A stretch of DNA of 51,238 nt from NCBI GenBank assembly GCA_019456255.1, contig VRUG01000001.1, forward strand, positions 196,813 through 248,050, read 5' to 3'. This document shows, one piece after another, positions 44,173-51,238 of the stretch; the stretch's first letter is position 1, and every line of letters begins with the position of its first letter. The stretch comes from Planctomycetota bacterium (lineage in GTDB: Bacteria; Planctomycetota; Phycisphaerae; Sedimentisphaerales; Anaerobacaceae). The notes under the pieces were generated by a model. It had not been told where the DNA came from, searched no databases, and was given only the letters and a program-made list of their open reading frames with translations. Made by a program: the position numbers and the translations under genes.

Positions 44173-46074
44173 ATGAAAATGCCCTACATGGATGTTATCT
44201 TTAAGGCTATCAAGAACACCTTTGCCTTGTTGCTGCGTTTTTTACAGCACCGCCATCTTCCTATTATTCTCGCGATTATCGCGTTTGTCAGCATGCTTGG
44301 CACACTGCAAAAAGGTTTCGGGCCCATGGATGACCTGCGGCTAAGAGCAAAACTTCTCGATAAATCTCAACTTCCAGAGCGCCTGCTTGATACCGGTATA
44401 ATTCCGGAAAATAACGGCAAGCTAACGACCGTCCTTGCGTCACTGCAATCAAGTGTGCGAACCGAAGATGAACTAAAAAAGATGACCGAGTACGGCACCT
44501 GCGCGTGGTGGACTTATGAAGGTGTGCGTTTTTCCAACTGGCGTCCGTTGGAACATCTTACCTATTGGCTTGACTATCAGCTGTATCCTGATTCGCCGGC
44601 ACTAATGCGGGCGCATAGTTTGGTATGGTTCGCCCTTTTGATATTTATGGTCACTCTTTTATATCGAAAGTTTCTGCCCGTTGGAGTTACAGCTGGACTG
44701 GCGGCGGTATTATATTTCTTAGATAACAGTAACTATCTGCCCGCAATGTGGATAGCAAACAGAAACCTTCTGATAGCAGTGACATTTTCGCTGCTTGCTA
44801 TTCTTTGCCATCATAAATGGCGAAGCGGCGGCTCAATCGGATTCGCTTTCATTTCTTCCATCTGCCTCATTGCGTCTCTACTGGCAACAGAAGCTGGCAT
44901 CGCGACTTTTGCTTTTCTTTTTTCGTACGCACTTTTCGTAGATAACAGCAAATGGAGCAAAAGAATTTTAAGTCTGGTTCCTGCGGTTTTGATAATAGTT
45001 GCATGGCGGATAATTTATAACTCCCTTGGTCACGGCGGATACGGCGGAGGATTTATTATTGACCCGGTGCGCGAATTTGCAAGTTTCGCCAATGCGGTAT
45101 ATATCCGCGGAGTTGTTTTACTTGGGGCACAGTGGGCTGGTTTTCCGCCTGAGATTTTAAGTCTTTATCATGATACGATGACGATGAGAGTATGGTTTAT
45201 CGCCGCGGGCTTTTTGGTACTTGTACTTCTGGCGATTTGGCCTTTACTTTATAAGGACAGGATGGCGCGGTTTTGGTTTACCGCGATGGTGCTTTGTGTT
45301 TTTCCGATTTGCGCGACTATGCCGATGAACCGGAATTTACTTTTTGTCGGTATCGCAGCTTTCGGATTAATCGCCCAGTTTATCGTCGCGATGCTTGTTG
45401 CAAAGGACAGCGCGTTTCAAAACATTGGTCGCGGGACATCGGCATGGATTCTGCTTGGGCTTTTGTTTATCTCGCATGTATTGGGAGCCGGTATCGGGCG
45501 GGTAATAGCATCGGAAACTAATTCGGCTTATATAGAACATTTCAAATCCTCGATGGACGTGGGCAATTTGGAAGGTGTTGAAAATCAGGATCTGGTAATA
45601 GTTAACTACCCGAATCCGTTTACGATTTTTTATACCCCAACTTATATGGCTTATAACCAGTGGCCCTTGCCTCGGGGTCTGCGAGTTTTGTCGCCCGGTT
45701 TTATTGCTATCGAGGTGAGCCGGGTGGATGAAAAAACTGTTACTCTTCGGGCGGCGACTAATAGCTTGATGTCGTCTGCCATAAGGTCGCGGTGGGACCG
45801 TGTTTTTCTTTATGACCATTTTAGTCGCGGCTATCGCGATAGGCGATTCGGGTTTTCGGTTGGAGAAAAAGTTGAGGTGCCGCGAATGAGTGTGGAGGTT
45901 TTGTCGGTTAATCATGAGCAATTGCCTACGAAGGTTAGTTATAGGTTTGAGGTTTCTGCTGATGATAGTTCGCTGCGGTGGTTGATGTGGGACAAAAGCA
46001 AGGGCGGTTACAGCGATTTCAAGGTTCCTGCGATTGGCGAATCTGTGGTTGTTCCTGGGCCATTCCATCATTAG
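44173..46074 (+). CDS. Multi-spanning membrane protein, GT-C-like
   Basis: 633 aa with about ten or eleven spans (residues 20-480) and a soluble C-terminal domain of about 145 residues. The first outer loop has GPMDDLRLRAKLL and later SNWRPLEHLTYWLDYQLYP, which resembles the Asp-bearing first loop and the RPLxHL segment of GT-C glycosyltransferases and planctomycetal tetratricopeptide-linked relatives. Activity is inferred. The ATG has no clear ribosome site. It is the last gene before the repeat region. Confidence 0.6.
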   Translation: MKMPYMDVIFKAIKNTFALLLRFLQHRHLPIILAIIAFVSMLGTLQKGFGPMDDLRLRAKLLDKSQLPERLLDTGIIPENNGKLTTVLASLQSSVRTEDELKKMTEYGTCAWWTYEGVRFSNWRPLEHLTYWLDYQLYPDSPALMRAHSLVWFALLIFMVTLLYRKFLPVGVTAGLAAVLYFLDNSNYLPAMWIANRNLLIAVTFSLLAILCHHKWRSGGSIGFAFISSICLIASLLATEAGIATFAFLFSYALFVDNSKWSKRILSLVPAVLIIVAWRIIYNSLGHGGYGGGFIIDPVREFASFANAVYIRGVVLLGAQWAGFPPEILSLYHDTMTMRVWFIAAGFLVLVLLAIWPLLYKDRMARFWFTAMVLCVFPICATMPMNRNLLFVGIAAFGLIAQFIVAMLVAKDSAFQNIGRGTSAWILLGLLFISHVLGAGIGRVIASETNSAYIEHFKSSMDVGNLEGVENQDLVIVNYPNPFTIFYTPTYMAYNQWPLPRGLRVLSPGFIAIEVSRVDEKTVTLRAATNSLMSSAIRSRWDRVFLYDHFSRGYRDRRFGFSVGEKVEVPRMSVEVLSVNHEQLPTKVSYRFEVSADDSSLRWLMWDKSKGGYSDFKVPAIGESVVVPGPFHH

Positions 46075-46215
46075 GCTTGGGGTGGTCAATTGGGTTTTTA
46101 GTGAAATAATGGGGTTTTCGCATGTTTTGGTCCCATAATTGATATGTAAAAATGTGCACTTTAGGCAAAATGGGCGATATTCCAATCCCCATAGATTCAT
46201 AAATGAATCTGGATA

Positions 46216-46335
46216 TGGGGACAAGTTGGGTTTGTTTTTCACTTTGAGGGAAAGGTGTTTTTCTTTGTAATTGTTTGTTGGATAGTGGTTTAGGTTCATT
46301 TCAGCTTTTCACAAATTGGGTTTGTTTATTAAAAC
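46216..46335. repeat. Dispersed repeat, copy B
   Basis: Matches copy A at 26255-26384: TGGGGACAAGTTGGGTTTG at the left and TTCATTTC...TTTATTAAAAC at the right. It ends exactly where the coding region of the 212-aa gene begins (stop at 46336), so it is the 3' flank of that gene. The rest of 46075-46215 shows nothing else. Confidence 0.75.
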
Positions 46336-46974
46336 TCACTCATGTTGATTGAAGTTTCTTATCATGTTTAGTCTTTGTAGTTCGAGGAGGGTTTTATATA
46401 GGCTATGCTCAATTCTTCTTTCGTATATTGAGAGTCTGTCGAGAACTCGTTCGTTTGCGAAGTCCTTTATTGCCATTCGGCCCAGGGGGAAGTCCTGAGA
46501 TTGATTATTGATTACTGATGATTGATCATTTGGTTGATATTTGGCGAGGAGGGATTGGGTTAGTTTTTCGAGTGGGCTTGGAGGGCCGGGGGAGTTTAGA
46601 GCGTCGATGGTTTGGTTTTGCATTTTGGTAACTCTTTTTAATCGCCAAGAGAGTGTAATCAGGCGATCCGCGAGCATTGACTCGGTTGGGCCCTGGGGGT
46701 CGAGTTCATCGAGGAAGTTTTGGCGGTATAGGTCGAAGTCTGCTTGTGATTCAGTTGAGATGACGTCTCGGTCCCTTGATGAACTCAGGACAGGCTGTGT
46801 TGTCCCTTCGACGTTGCTCCCTTCGACCTTGCTCAGGGTAGACAGGGTAAGCTGTGCAGATAGGCCATGCTTGACGGCGTTCAGTGAGACGATGGCTTTT
46901 CCCTGCGGTGTTTTCGGGCCTGTAGAGTTTTGTGCGTTTTGGCGGTTGGCGATGAGTTGGTTTTTGGTAGCCAT
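46336..46974 (-). CDS. Uncharacterised protein of a multi-copy planctomycetal family
   Basis: 212 aa, no signal peptide. The N-terminus MATKNQLIANRQNAQNSTGP with KTPQGKA and a LNAVKHGLSA follow the pattern of an abundant unknown family, often in many copies per genome. The rest is helical with a WRLKRVTKMQ segment and a DRLSIYERRIEHSLYKTLLE helix. Residues about 42-68 are encoded by REP-like sequence, read in frame, and are absent from the usual pattern. No function is known. Its repeat flanks suggest a mobile or expanding unit. Confidence 0.7.
   Translation of the reverse strand: MATKNQLIANRQNAQNSTGPKTPQGKAIVSLNAVKHGLSAQLTLSTLSKVEGSNVEGTTQPVLSSSRDRDVISTESQADFDLYRQNFLDELDPQGPTESMLADRLITLSWRLKRVTKMQNQTIDALNSPGPPSPLEKLTQSLLAKYQPNDQSSVINNQSQDFPLGRMAIKDFANERVLDRLSIYERRIEHSLYKTLLELQRLNMIRNFNQHE
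46771..46849. repeat. REP-like insertion inside the 212-aa gene
   Basis: Two or three short direct units: GTCCCTTGATGAACTCAGG and then TCCCTTCGACGTTGCTCCC with a CTTGCTCAGGGTAGACAGGG end. These resemble the ACCCTGAGC/GAAGTCGAAGG repeats spread in many bacterial genomes. The length is in phase, so the frame survives. Confidence 0.6.
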
Positions 46975-47361
46975 GAATAACCTTCCTCAAACTGACTGAT
47001 GGTCAGTTTGGTAATGTTAAGTTTTTAGTGTTTAGTTTTTAGTGTTTAGTTTAGGATGCGGCCTGTGGCCGAGACAATTTTTAGTTTGAAATAACCGGAT
47101 TTTAGCGTGGTCTGCTGACCGTGTGGCGTTGGCCTGCTAGCCAACATTTGAGCATTATACCAGATATTTAAAAAAAGTCAAGAAGTTTTTAGACAGGATA
47201 ACATGGATGACACAAAGGGGGGAAGTTGCCTATATTAACACGGATTTTTTATTTGTATATTGCGGATGTCGTTTTTTAGTAGTAATATGAGTTGGTAGTG
47301 AGTAAGTTTTTAATAAATTCATAAATCGTTGAAAGGTTTGGTTCCGACAGGTTTCTCCACA
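46975..47361. other. Intergenic, promoters of a divergent pair
   Basis: 387 bp. It has a tandem TTTTTAGTGTTTAG unit near 47032-47059, then the element-edge motif GCATTATACCAGATATT (47152-47168) and AAAGTCAAGAAG. A clear promoter for the methyltransferase gene is not visible. Confidence 0.5.
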
Positions 47362-50253
47362 ATGGCCAACGTACTCCTTCAATCTGTTGACTTTATTCGT
47401 GCTGATGGCAAGTTGAGTTCCGGGTTAGTTTCGGTTAAAGGAAGTATTCCCGAAAAGCTCACTGTTGATGAGCAATCTGTAGTAGTTGAGGCCAAAACTT
47501 TTAAACATTTTAAAACAGAAAATAATATACCGATAATTGATTATGTATTTTTCCGTCGGTTTTCAGATGGTCGCTCATCGCAAGTTGCAGCTTACGTTGT
47601 TGATAACTCGGATGATAAACTTGATAAAAAAACTTTATCTGAACTTCATCGTCAAGTCTGGCTTCAGGGGACAGTTCCACTACTTTATATTGCCGGAACA
47701 AGTCAAATAGACATATTGGCTTGTGCGAGAGAACCCGACTTCTGGGATGAAAACAAACGAGAGTGCAAATATAATCCCGCAAAAATACTTAAAAAAGATT
47801 TATTGACAATAGCGGGGCAAGTTTCCGATGAAATAAAAAAGTTCTCGGCGATAAAACTTGCCAATGGAACTTTTTGGGATGATCCTGGCAATAGAAAATT
47901 AGCAAACTATGATAAAGCAGTATACCAATCATTAATTCAGGCAATTGTCGATGCTGACAACGACATTGATGGAGAAAACAATCCTCTTCAACGTCGGCTG
48001 CTTTTATTAATGGTACTCATTAAATATCTTGAAGATCGAAAAGTTTTTCCAATTCGTGGTTGGTTTGGCAAATTTCATAAAGGCGCTAAAAGTTTTTTTG
48101 AAGTGCTAAAAAGCTATGAGCCCGAAAAAGTCAATCGATTATTGGAGTTCCTTGCCGACAAATTCAATGGAGATGTGTTTGATATAAAAAGATTTAGCCC
48201 GCATAAACTGACAAAAAAGACTCTTGAAACATTTGCCAATTTTGTTGAAGCAAGAACACTAAATAAACAGAGATATCTTTGGGACCAATATTCATTTGAA
48301 CATCTTCCCGTTGAAATTATCAGCCATCTCTACCAAAGGTTCATAAAAGACGGGCATGGGGCTGTTTATACACCTCCGTTTTTAGCCGCTTTATTGCTGG
48401 ATTATACAATGCCTTATAAGAAGATGACTGGTAAGGAACGTATTCTGGATCCCGCATGTGGGTCAGGAGTTTTTCTTGTGGGAGCTTTTAAGAGATTAAT
48501 TAATTTATGGAGAAGCAAGAATGGCTGGAAAAACCCTAGCGTTGAAAAACTTAAAGAAACTCTTCGCAGATGTATTTACGGAATAGATTTGGATAGGAAT
48601 GCGATTGATTTAACCGCTTTCAGCTTATCTTTGGCCATCTGCGACGCACTCAGGCCGAATGTCATCTGGAATGAGCTTAAATTTGACTATTTATGTGGTT
48701 CTAATTTATTTGAAACAGACTTTTTCGATTCACTCCTTAATTTCCAAAACAACGGCCATAATATGCTTGACAAAAAATTTGATATAGTTATTGGCAATCC
48801 ACCATTTGAATCCAAACTTACAGAGGCTGGGAAGGAAATAGATAAAATTGCGAAAGAGCAAGACAGCAACAGGGGTAAATGTCCAGATAACCAAATTGCT
48901 TATCTATTTCTTGAACAGGCTTTGACTGTTTTAAAACCCAACAGTGGCCGAGTTTGTTTGATTCAACCTGCAGGCCTATTTTATAATCGGAACCCTCATT
49001 CATTTCGTTCCAATCTTTTTAAGAAATATTGTGTAAATAGAATTTTTGATTTTATCTCAATTCGTAATATGTATGCGGCAAACAAACAGACGGTCGCAGT
49101 ATTTGCTCGTTCCATTGAGCCAACAGAAGACCATCAAATCTCTCATTGGACTTTTAGACGGACAATTAGCGTTAAAGAAAAAATCTGCTTTGAACTTGAC
49201 CATTATGATTGTCACTATGTTATGCAAAAACAAGCTGAAACAGATTTTTATGTATGGCGAATAAATCTCCTTGGTGGTGGTCGGCTATTAGATATTTCAA
49301 AGCGATTCCGTGACATGCGTACACTGGAGAAATATATAAGAAATCAGCCAGATTGGAAGTACGGTGAAGGATTTACAATCGGAAACAAAAAGTATCCAGC
49401 ACCTTTTCTGCGTAACAAAAAATACCTTCCAAAGCAAGCATTTAATTTGAACGGAATAGATGAAGAAAAGATTGAAAATTTGAAGGAATCAAAATTTGAA
49501 CGTCCAAGACAAGAGGGAGGTTACGCTCCTCCACTAATCTTAATTAGCAAAGTTGCATCCCTCCCCATTGCTTATTGGGATAAATACTTTCTTTCGTATA
49601 GCCATGAGATTGTAGGGATACATGCCCCTTCTTCGCAAGCAACTAAATTAGCCAGAATATATAAATTAATTTCAAAAAATAACATCTTTTTCCGTTTTAT
49701 GCTTGCGATTCATGGATCATGTGCTTTGACAGAGAGAGAGACCGCAATTTTGAAACGAGATATTGACCTATTGCCTTACCCGAAAGACAAAAGTGTCCTA
49801 TCTTCTTCTTTTTGGGAAAAAGTTATCCAGAACGATGTACTTAAATATATGACTGACTATATTCGACTTGGCCAGAATTCGGAATTGTTGCAAAAAAATG
49901 CAAGTCATAGCGACCTTCTCCAATACTCTGATATATTCGTTAACATGTTCGAAAGCATTTATGACAACTTGAAGGCAAGCAATCCAATTTTCCTTAATGG
50001 CCTGATATGTCAGCCGTTTTATTTTGGCAATTCTCCAGAACTTGCATGGCTTGATAGAGATGCAGAGACAGTCTTTGAAAAGTTAATTTACTATGACAAT
50101 CATGCTCACCTGAGAACAGTTAGAGTTTTTCGATTTTATGACAAAAATGTTCTATTGATTGTCAAACCGGACAGGCTTCGTTACTGGATTCGTTCGACAG
50201 CTATCCGAGATGCTGATGAAACACTTACAGATTTATATCATCAAGGATATTAA
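47362..50253 (+). CDS. Large adenine-specific DNA methyltransferase, Eco57I/BREX-like
   Basis: 963 aa from ATG 47362; a TTG reading from 47329 has no ribosome site. The N-terminal 230 residues are of unknown fold, with a VVVEAK stretch and a LSELHRQVWLQGTVPLLYI segment seen in Eco57I-type proteins. A helical part follows. The methyltransferase core has motif I DPACGSGVF (363-371), GIDLD (407-411) and NPPF (479-482), a gamma-type N6-adenine enzyme. The C-terminal 300 residues resemble a target-recognition domain. It is the first gene of a two-gene unit with a nuclease-like protein, so it belongs to a restriction or defence system. Confidence 0.85.
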   Translation: MANVLLQSVDFIRADGKLSSGLVSVKGSIPEKLTVDEQSVVVEAKTFKHFKTENNIPIIDYVFFRRFSDGRSSQVAAYVVDNSDDKLDKKTLSELHRQVWLQGTVPLLYIAGTSQIDILACAREPDFWDENKRECKYNPAKILKKDLLTIAGQVSDEIKKFSAIKLANGTFWDDPGNRKLANYDKAVYQSLIQAIVDADNDIDGENNPLQRRLLLLMVLIKYLEDRKVFPIRGWFGKFHKGAKSFFEVLKSYEPEKVNRLLEFLADKFNGDVFDIKRFSPHKLTKKTLETFANFVEARTLNKQRYLWDQYSFEHLPVEIISHLYQRFIKDGHGAVYTPPFLAALLLDYTMPYKKMTGKERILDPACGSGVFLVGAFKRLINLWRSKNGWKNPSVEKLKETLRRCIYGIDLDRNAIDLTAFSLSLAICDALRPNVIWNELKFDYLCGSNLFETDFFDSLLNFQNNGHNMLDKKFDIVIGNPPFESKLTEAGKEIDKIAKEQDSNRGKCPDNQIAYLFLEQALTVLKPNSGRVCLIQPAGLFYNRNPHSFRSNLFKKYCVNRIFDFISIRNMYAANKQTVAVFARSIEPTEDHQISHWTFRRTISVKEKICFELDHYDCHYVMQKQAETDFYVWRINLLGGGRLLDISKRFRDMRTLEKYIRNQPDWKYGEGFTIGNKKYPAPFLRNKKYLPKQAFNLNGIDEEKIENLKESKFERPRQEGGYAPPLILISKVASLPIAYWDKYFLSYSHEIVGIHAPSSQATKLARIYKLISKNNIFFRFMLAIHGSCALTERETAILKRDIDLLPYPKDKSVLSSSFWEKVIQNDVLKYMTDYIRLGQNSELLQKNASHSDLLQYSDIFVNMFESIYDNLKASNPIFLNGLICQPFYFGNSPELAWLDRDAETVFEKLIYYDNHAHLRTVRVFRFYDKNVLLIVKPDRLRYWIRSTAIRDADETLTDLYHQGY

Positions 50254-50254
50254 T

Positions 50255-50968
50255 ATGGGTGGGGAACAAATTAATAAAAAACAATCTACAGGAAAAATTA
50301 CATCGGGAATTAAGTCTCGAACTTTTCAGCTTGCAATAATAAATTTCATCTACCAACAATTACCTATTTGGCGGGATGATTCTGATCGACCAGATGAACA
50401 GTCCGAGGATAAATTGAATTTGCAATTATGCAAATTTATCGATTCTTGCGCTCGGGAATATTTCCCAATGGTTCGCTTTGACCATGAGGAATACCAAACC
50501 GGCCAACGGCGAGTAGATATATCTGCATCGCCTGCTAAAAGCACGCATTTTGGAGCAAAGCTTTATACAATCTACGACCCTATTCTTGTTCTTGAAGGCA
50601 AACGACTACCCGCTCCTTCTTCAGATCGAGAAAAAGAATACGCTACAGGAACCAATTCGAAAAAGATAAGCGGCGGAATTCAACGATTCAAGCTTGGACT
50701 TCATGGCGCAAAGCACAATTTAGCTGTAATAATTGGATATTTACAGAACCATTCTGCTCGCTTCTGGCAGAAGAAAATTAATGGGTGGATGTCAGAACTT
50801 GTAAGCAACCCAATAGGAGATGGTTGTATTTGGACTACTGATGAAACTCTTCAAGCATTCAAAGCAAATACATCAAATTATATTTACCGTTATCACTCAA
50901 TTCATAATAGAACTGGCAAGATAGTGGATGATAAAATAGAACTTCATCATCTTTGGGTTACAATGTGA
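50255..50968 (+). CDS. PD-(D/E)XK-like protein, partner of the methyltransferase
   Basis: 237 aa from ATG 50255, with AAGGAT upstream, 1 bp after the methyltransferase stop. A nuclease-type motif is visible: Asp88 in QRRVDIS, then Glu114-x-Lys116 in LVLEGKRLP, with a Gln in GGIQRFKLG further on. The core motif is followed by a helix and strands, as in PD-(D/E)XK folds. I have not recognised a named family. It is probably the cleaving subunit of a two-gene restriction system; a role as a sensor or regulator is possible. Confidence 0.65.
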   Translation: MGGEQINKKQSTGKITSGIKSRTFQLAIINFIYQQLPIWRDDSDRPDEQSEDKLNLQLCKFIDSCAREYFPMVRFDHEEYQTGQRRVDISASPAKSTHFGAKLYTIYDPILVLEGKRLPAPSSDREKEYATGTNSKKISGGIQRFKLGLHGAKHNLAVIIGYLQNHSARFWQKKINGWMSELVSNPIGDGCIWTTDETLQAFKANTSNYIYRYHSIHNRTGKIVDDKIELHHLWVTM

Positions 50969-51238
50969 CGTGACATAAAGTAATTCCTAGGGTAGGTGGG
51001 GGTAAACATTCAAAAGAACCCCGGGGGGATACGAAAAGCAAAAGCAACCCCGCGATTAACAGCAAGAACCCTGCCATAGTGATGGCAGGGCTAACCATTA
51101 ATGGCGTGGACCGCAAAGAAACCCCGCGATTTCATGGCGGGGGGAATATACCCCCACCAGACAACATTTTGCGCCACGGCATATAAATACTTGCGCTATA
51201 AAGAGTTAGCTCCCATAATACTCCTAAGTGAATTTCAA
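50969..51238. other. GC-rich hairpin cluster at the right edge
   Basis: No gene. Stem CCCTGCCAT-AGTG-ATGGCAGGG at 51069-51090 is perfect. A second stem CCCCGC...GCGGGG lies at 51122-51142. A competing GGGGG-AATATA-CCCCC pairing at 51140-51155 uses part of the same G-run. CCCCGCGAT also occurs at 51049. These could be terminators, REP-like units or a small RNA. Confidence 0.55.

Noticed and set aside
45367..46299. 310-aa minus-strand frame opposite the membrane protein
   Set aside because: No family features, and it overlaps a coherent multi-span protein and the repeat; a shadow frame.

Overview
The window reads like a chromosome segment of an anaerobic or facultative member of the Planctomycetota, most likely the Phycisphaerae/Sedimentisphaerales side. 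This is inferred from the protein repertoire, not from a marker gene. The indications are large exported proteins with dockerin-like calcium-loop modules, a PEP-CTERM sorting tail, lamin-tail and CotH proteins, many Asp-Pro-Asn linkers, a short Hc1-type histone H1-like protein, and a possible Re-type citrate synthase.

Layout. 1-3620 (minus): a CotH-kinase-like protein cut by the left edge, preceded by a lamin-tail/dockerin-like exported protein. 4164-8793: housekeeping and small regulatory genes (type 4 uracil-DNA glycosylase, LysR regulator, HAD phosphatase, LolA-like protein, flavodoxin, Hc1-like histone, FabZ-like dehydratase). 8850-10425: remains of an integrated element (31-codon ORF, unknown Cys-rich protein, tyrosine recombinase lacking its N-terminal domain).

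10562-20822 is the most distinctive block. A membrane histidine kinase and an NtrC-type sigma54 activator stand directly upstream of a -24/-12 type promoter and repeated TTGCA/TGCAA sites. A same-strand cluster follows: monoheme c-type outer-membrane barrel, Cys-rich cupredoxin, an unannotated 27-aa membrane peptide, a CuA-domain protein, a NosR/NapH/CcoG-like polyferredoxin, a CuA plus cytochrome c protein, a 9-Cys protein and a lipoprotein. There is no heme-copper oxidase subunit I and no NosZ, so this looks like an electron-transfer module without a recognisable catalytic partner. I consider it the best candidate for an undescribed system. Next to it lie metal- and redox-linked genes: DUF2231, a CCxxC lipoprotein, an orphan sensor, a MerR with all three Hg-binding cysteines, a thioredoxin-MerC fusion, a thioredoxin, and System II cytochrome c maturation genes (ResB intact, CcsA truncated).

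The ccsA gene is broken at 26197 by a 60-bp piece 58/60 identical to the histone gene at 8045-8104. A dispersed repeat follows at once, and a second copy of it abuts the 212-aa gene at 46336. 26584-34357 (minus) is an exported-protein cluster: a seven-repeat RCC1 propeller protein, a beta-helix protein sharing a ~110-aa module with it, a subtilase fused to dockerin-like and beta-helix parts, and a tiny PEP-CTERM protein. 34689-40432 (minus) carries tRNA-Glu, a ferredoxin, a large exported repeat protein, MurJ and RodA. 40618-46074 (plus) carries an HMGL-family synthase, a HAD phosphatase, threonine synthase and a multi-spanning membrane protein. 47362-50968 is a two-gene defence-like pair: a large adenine methyltransferase with a PD-(D/E)XK-like protein directly behind it. 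The right edge holds a cluster of GC-rich hairpins.

All calls come from reading the sequence. No database search, fold prediction or promoter software was run.
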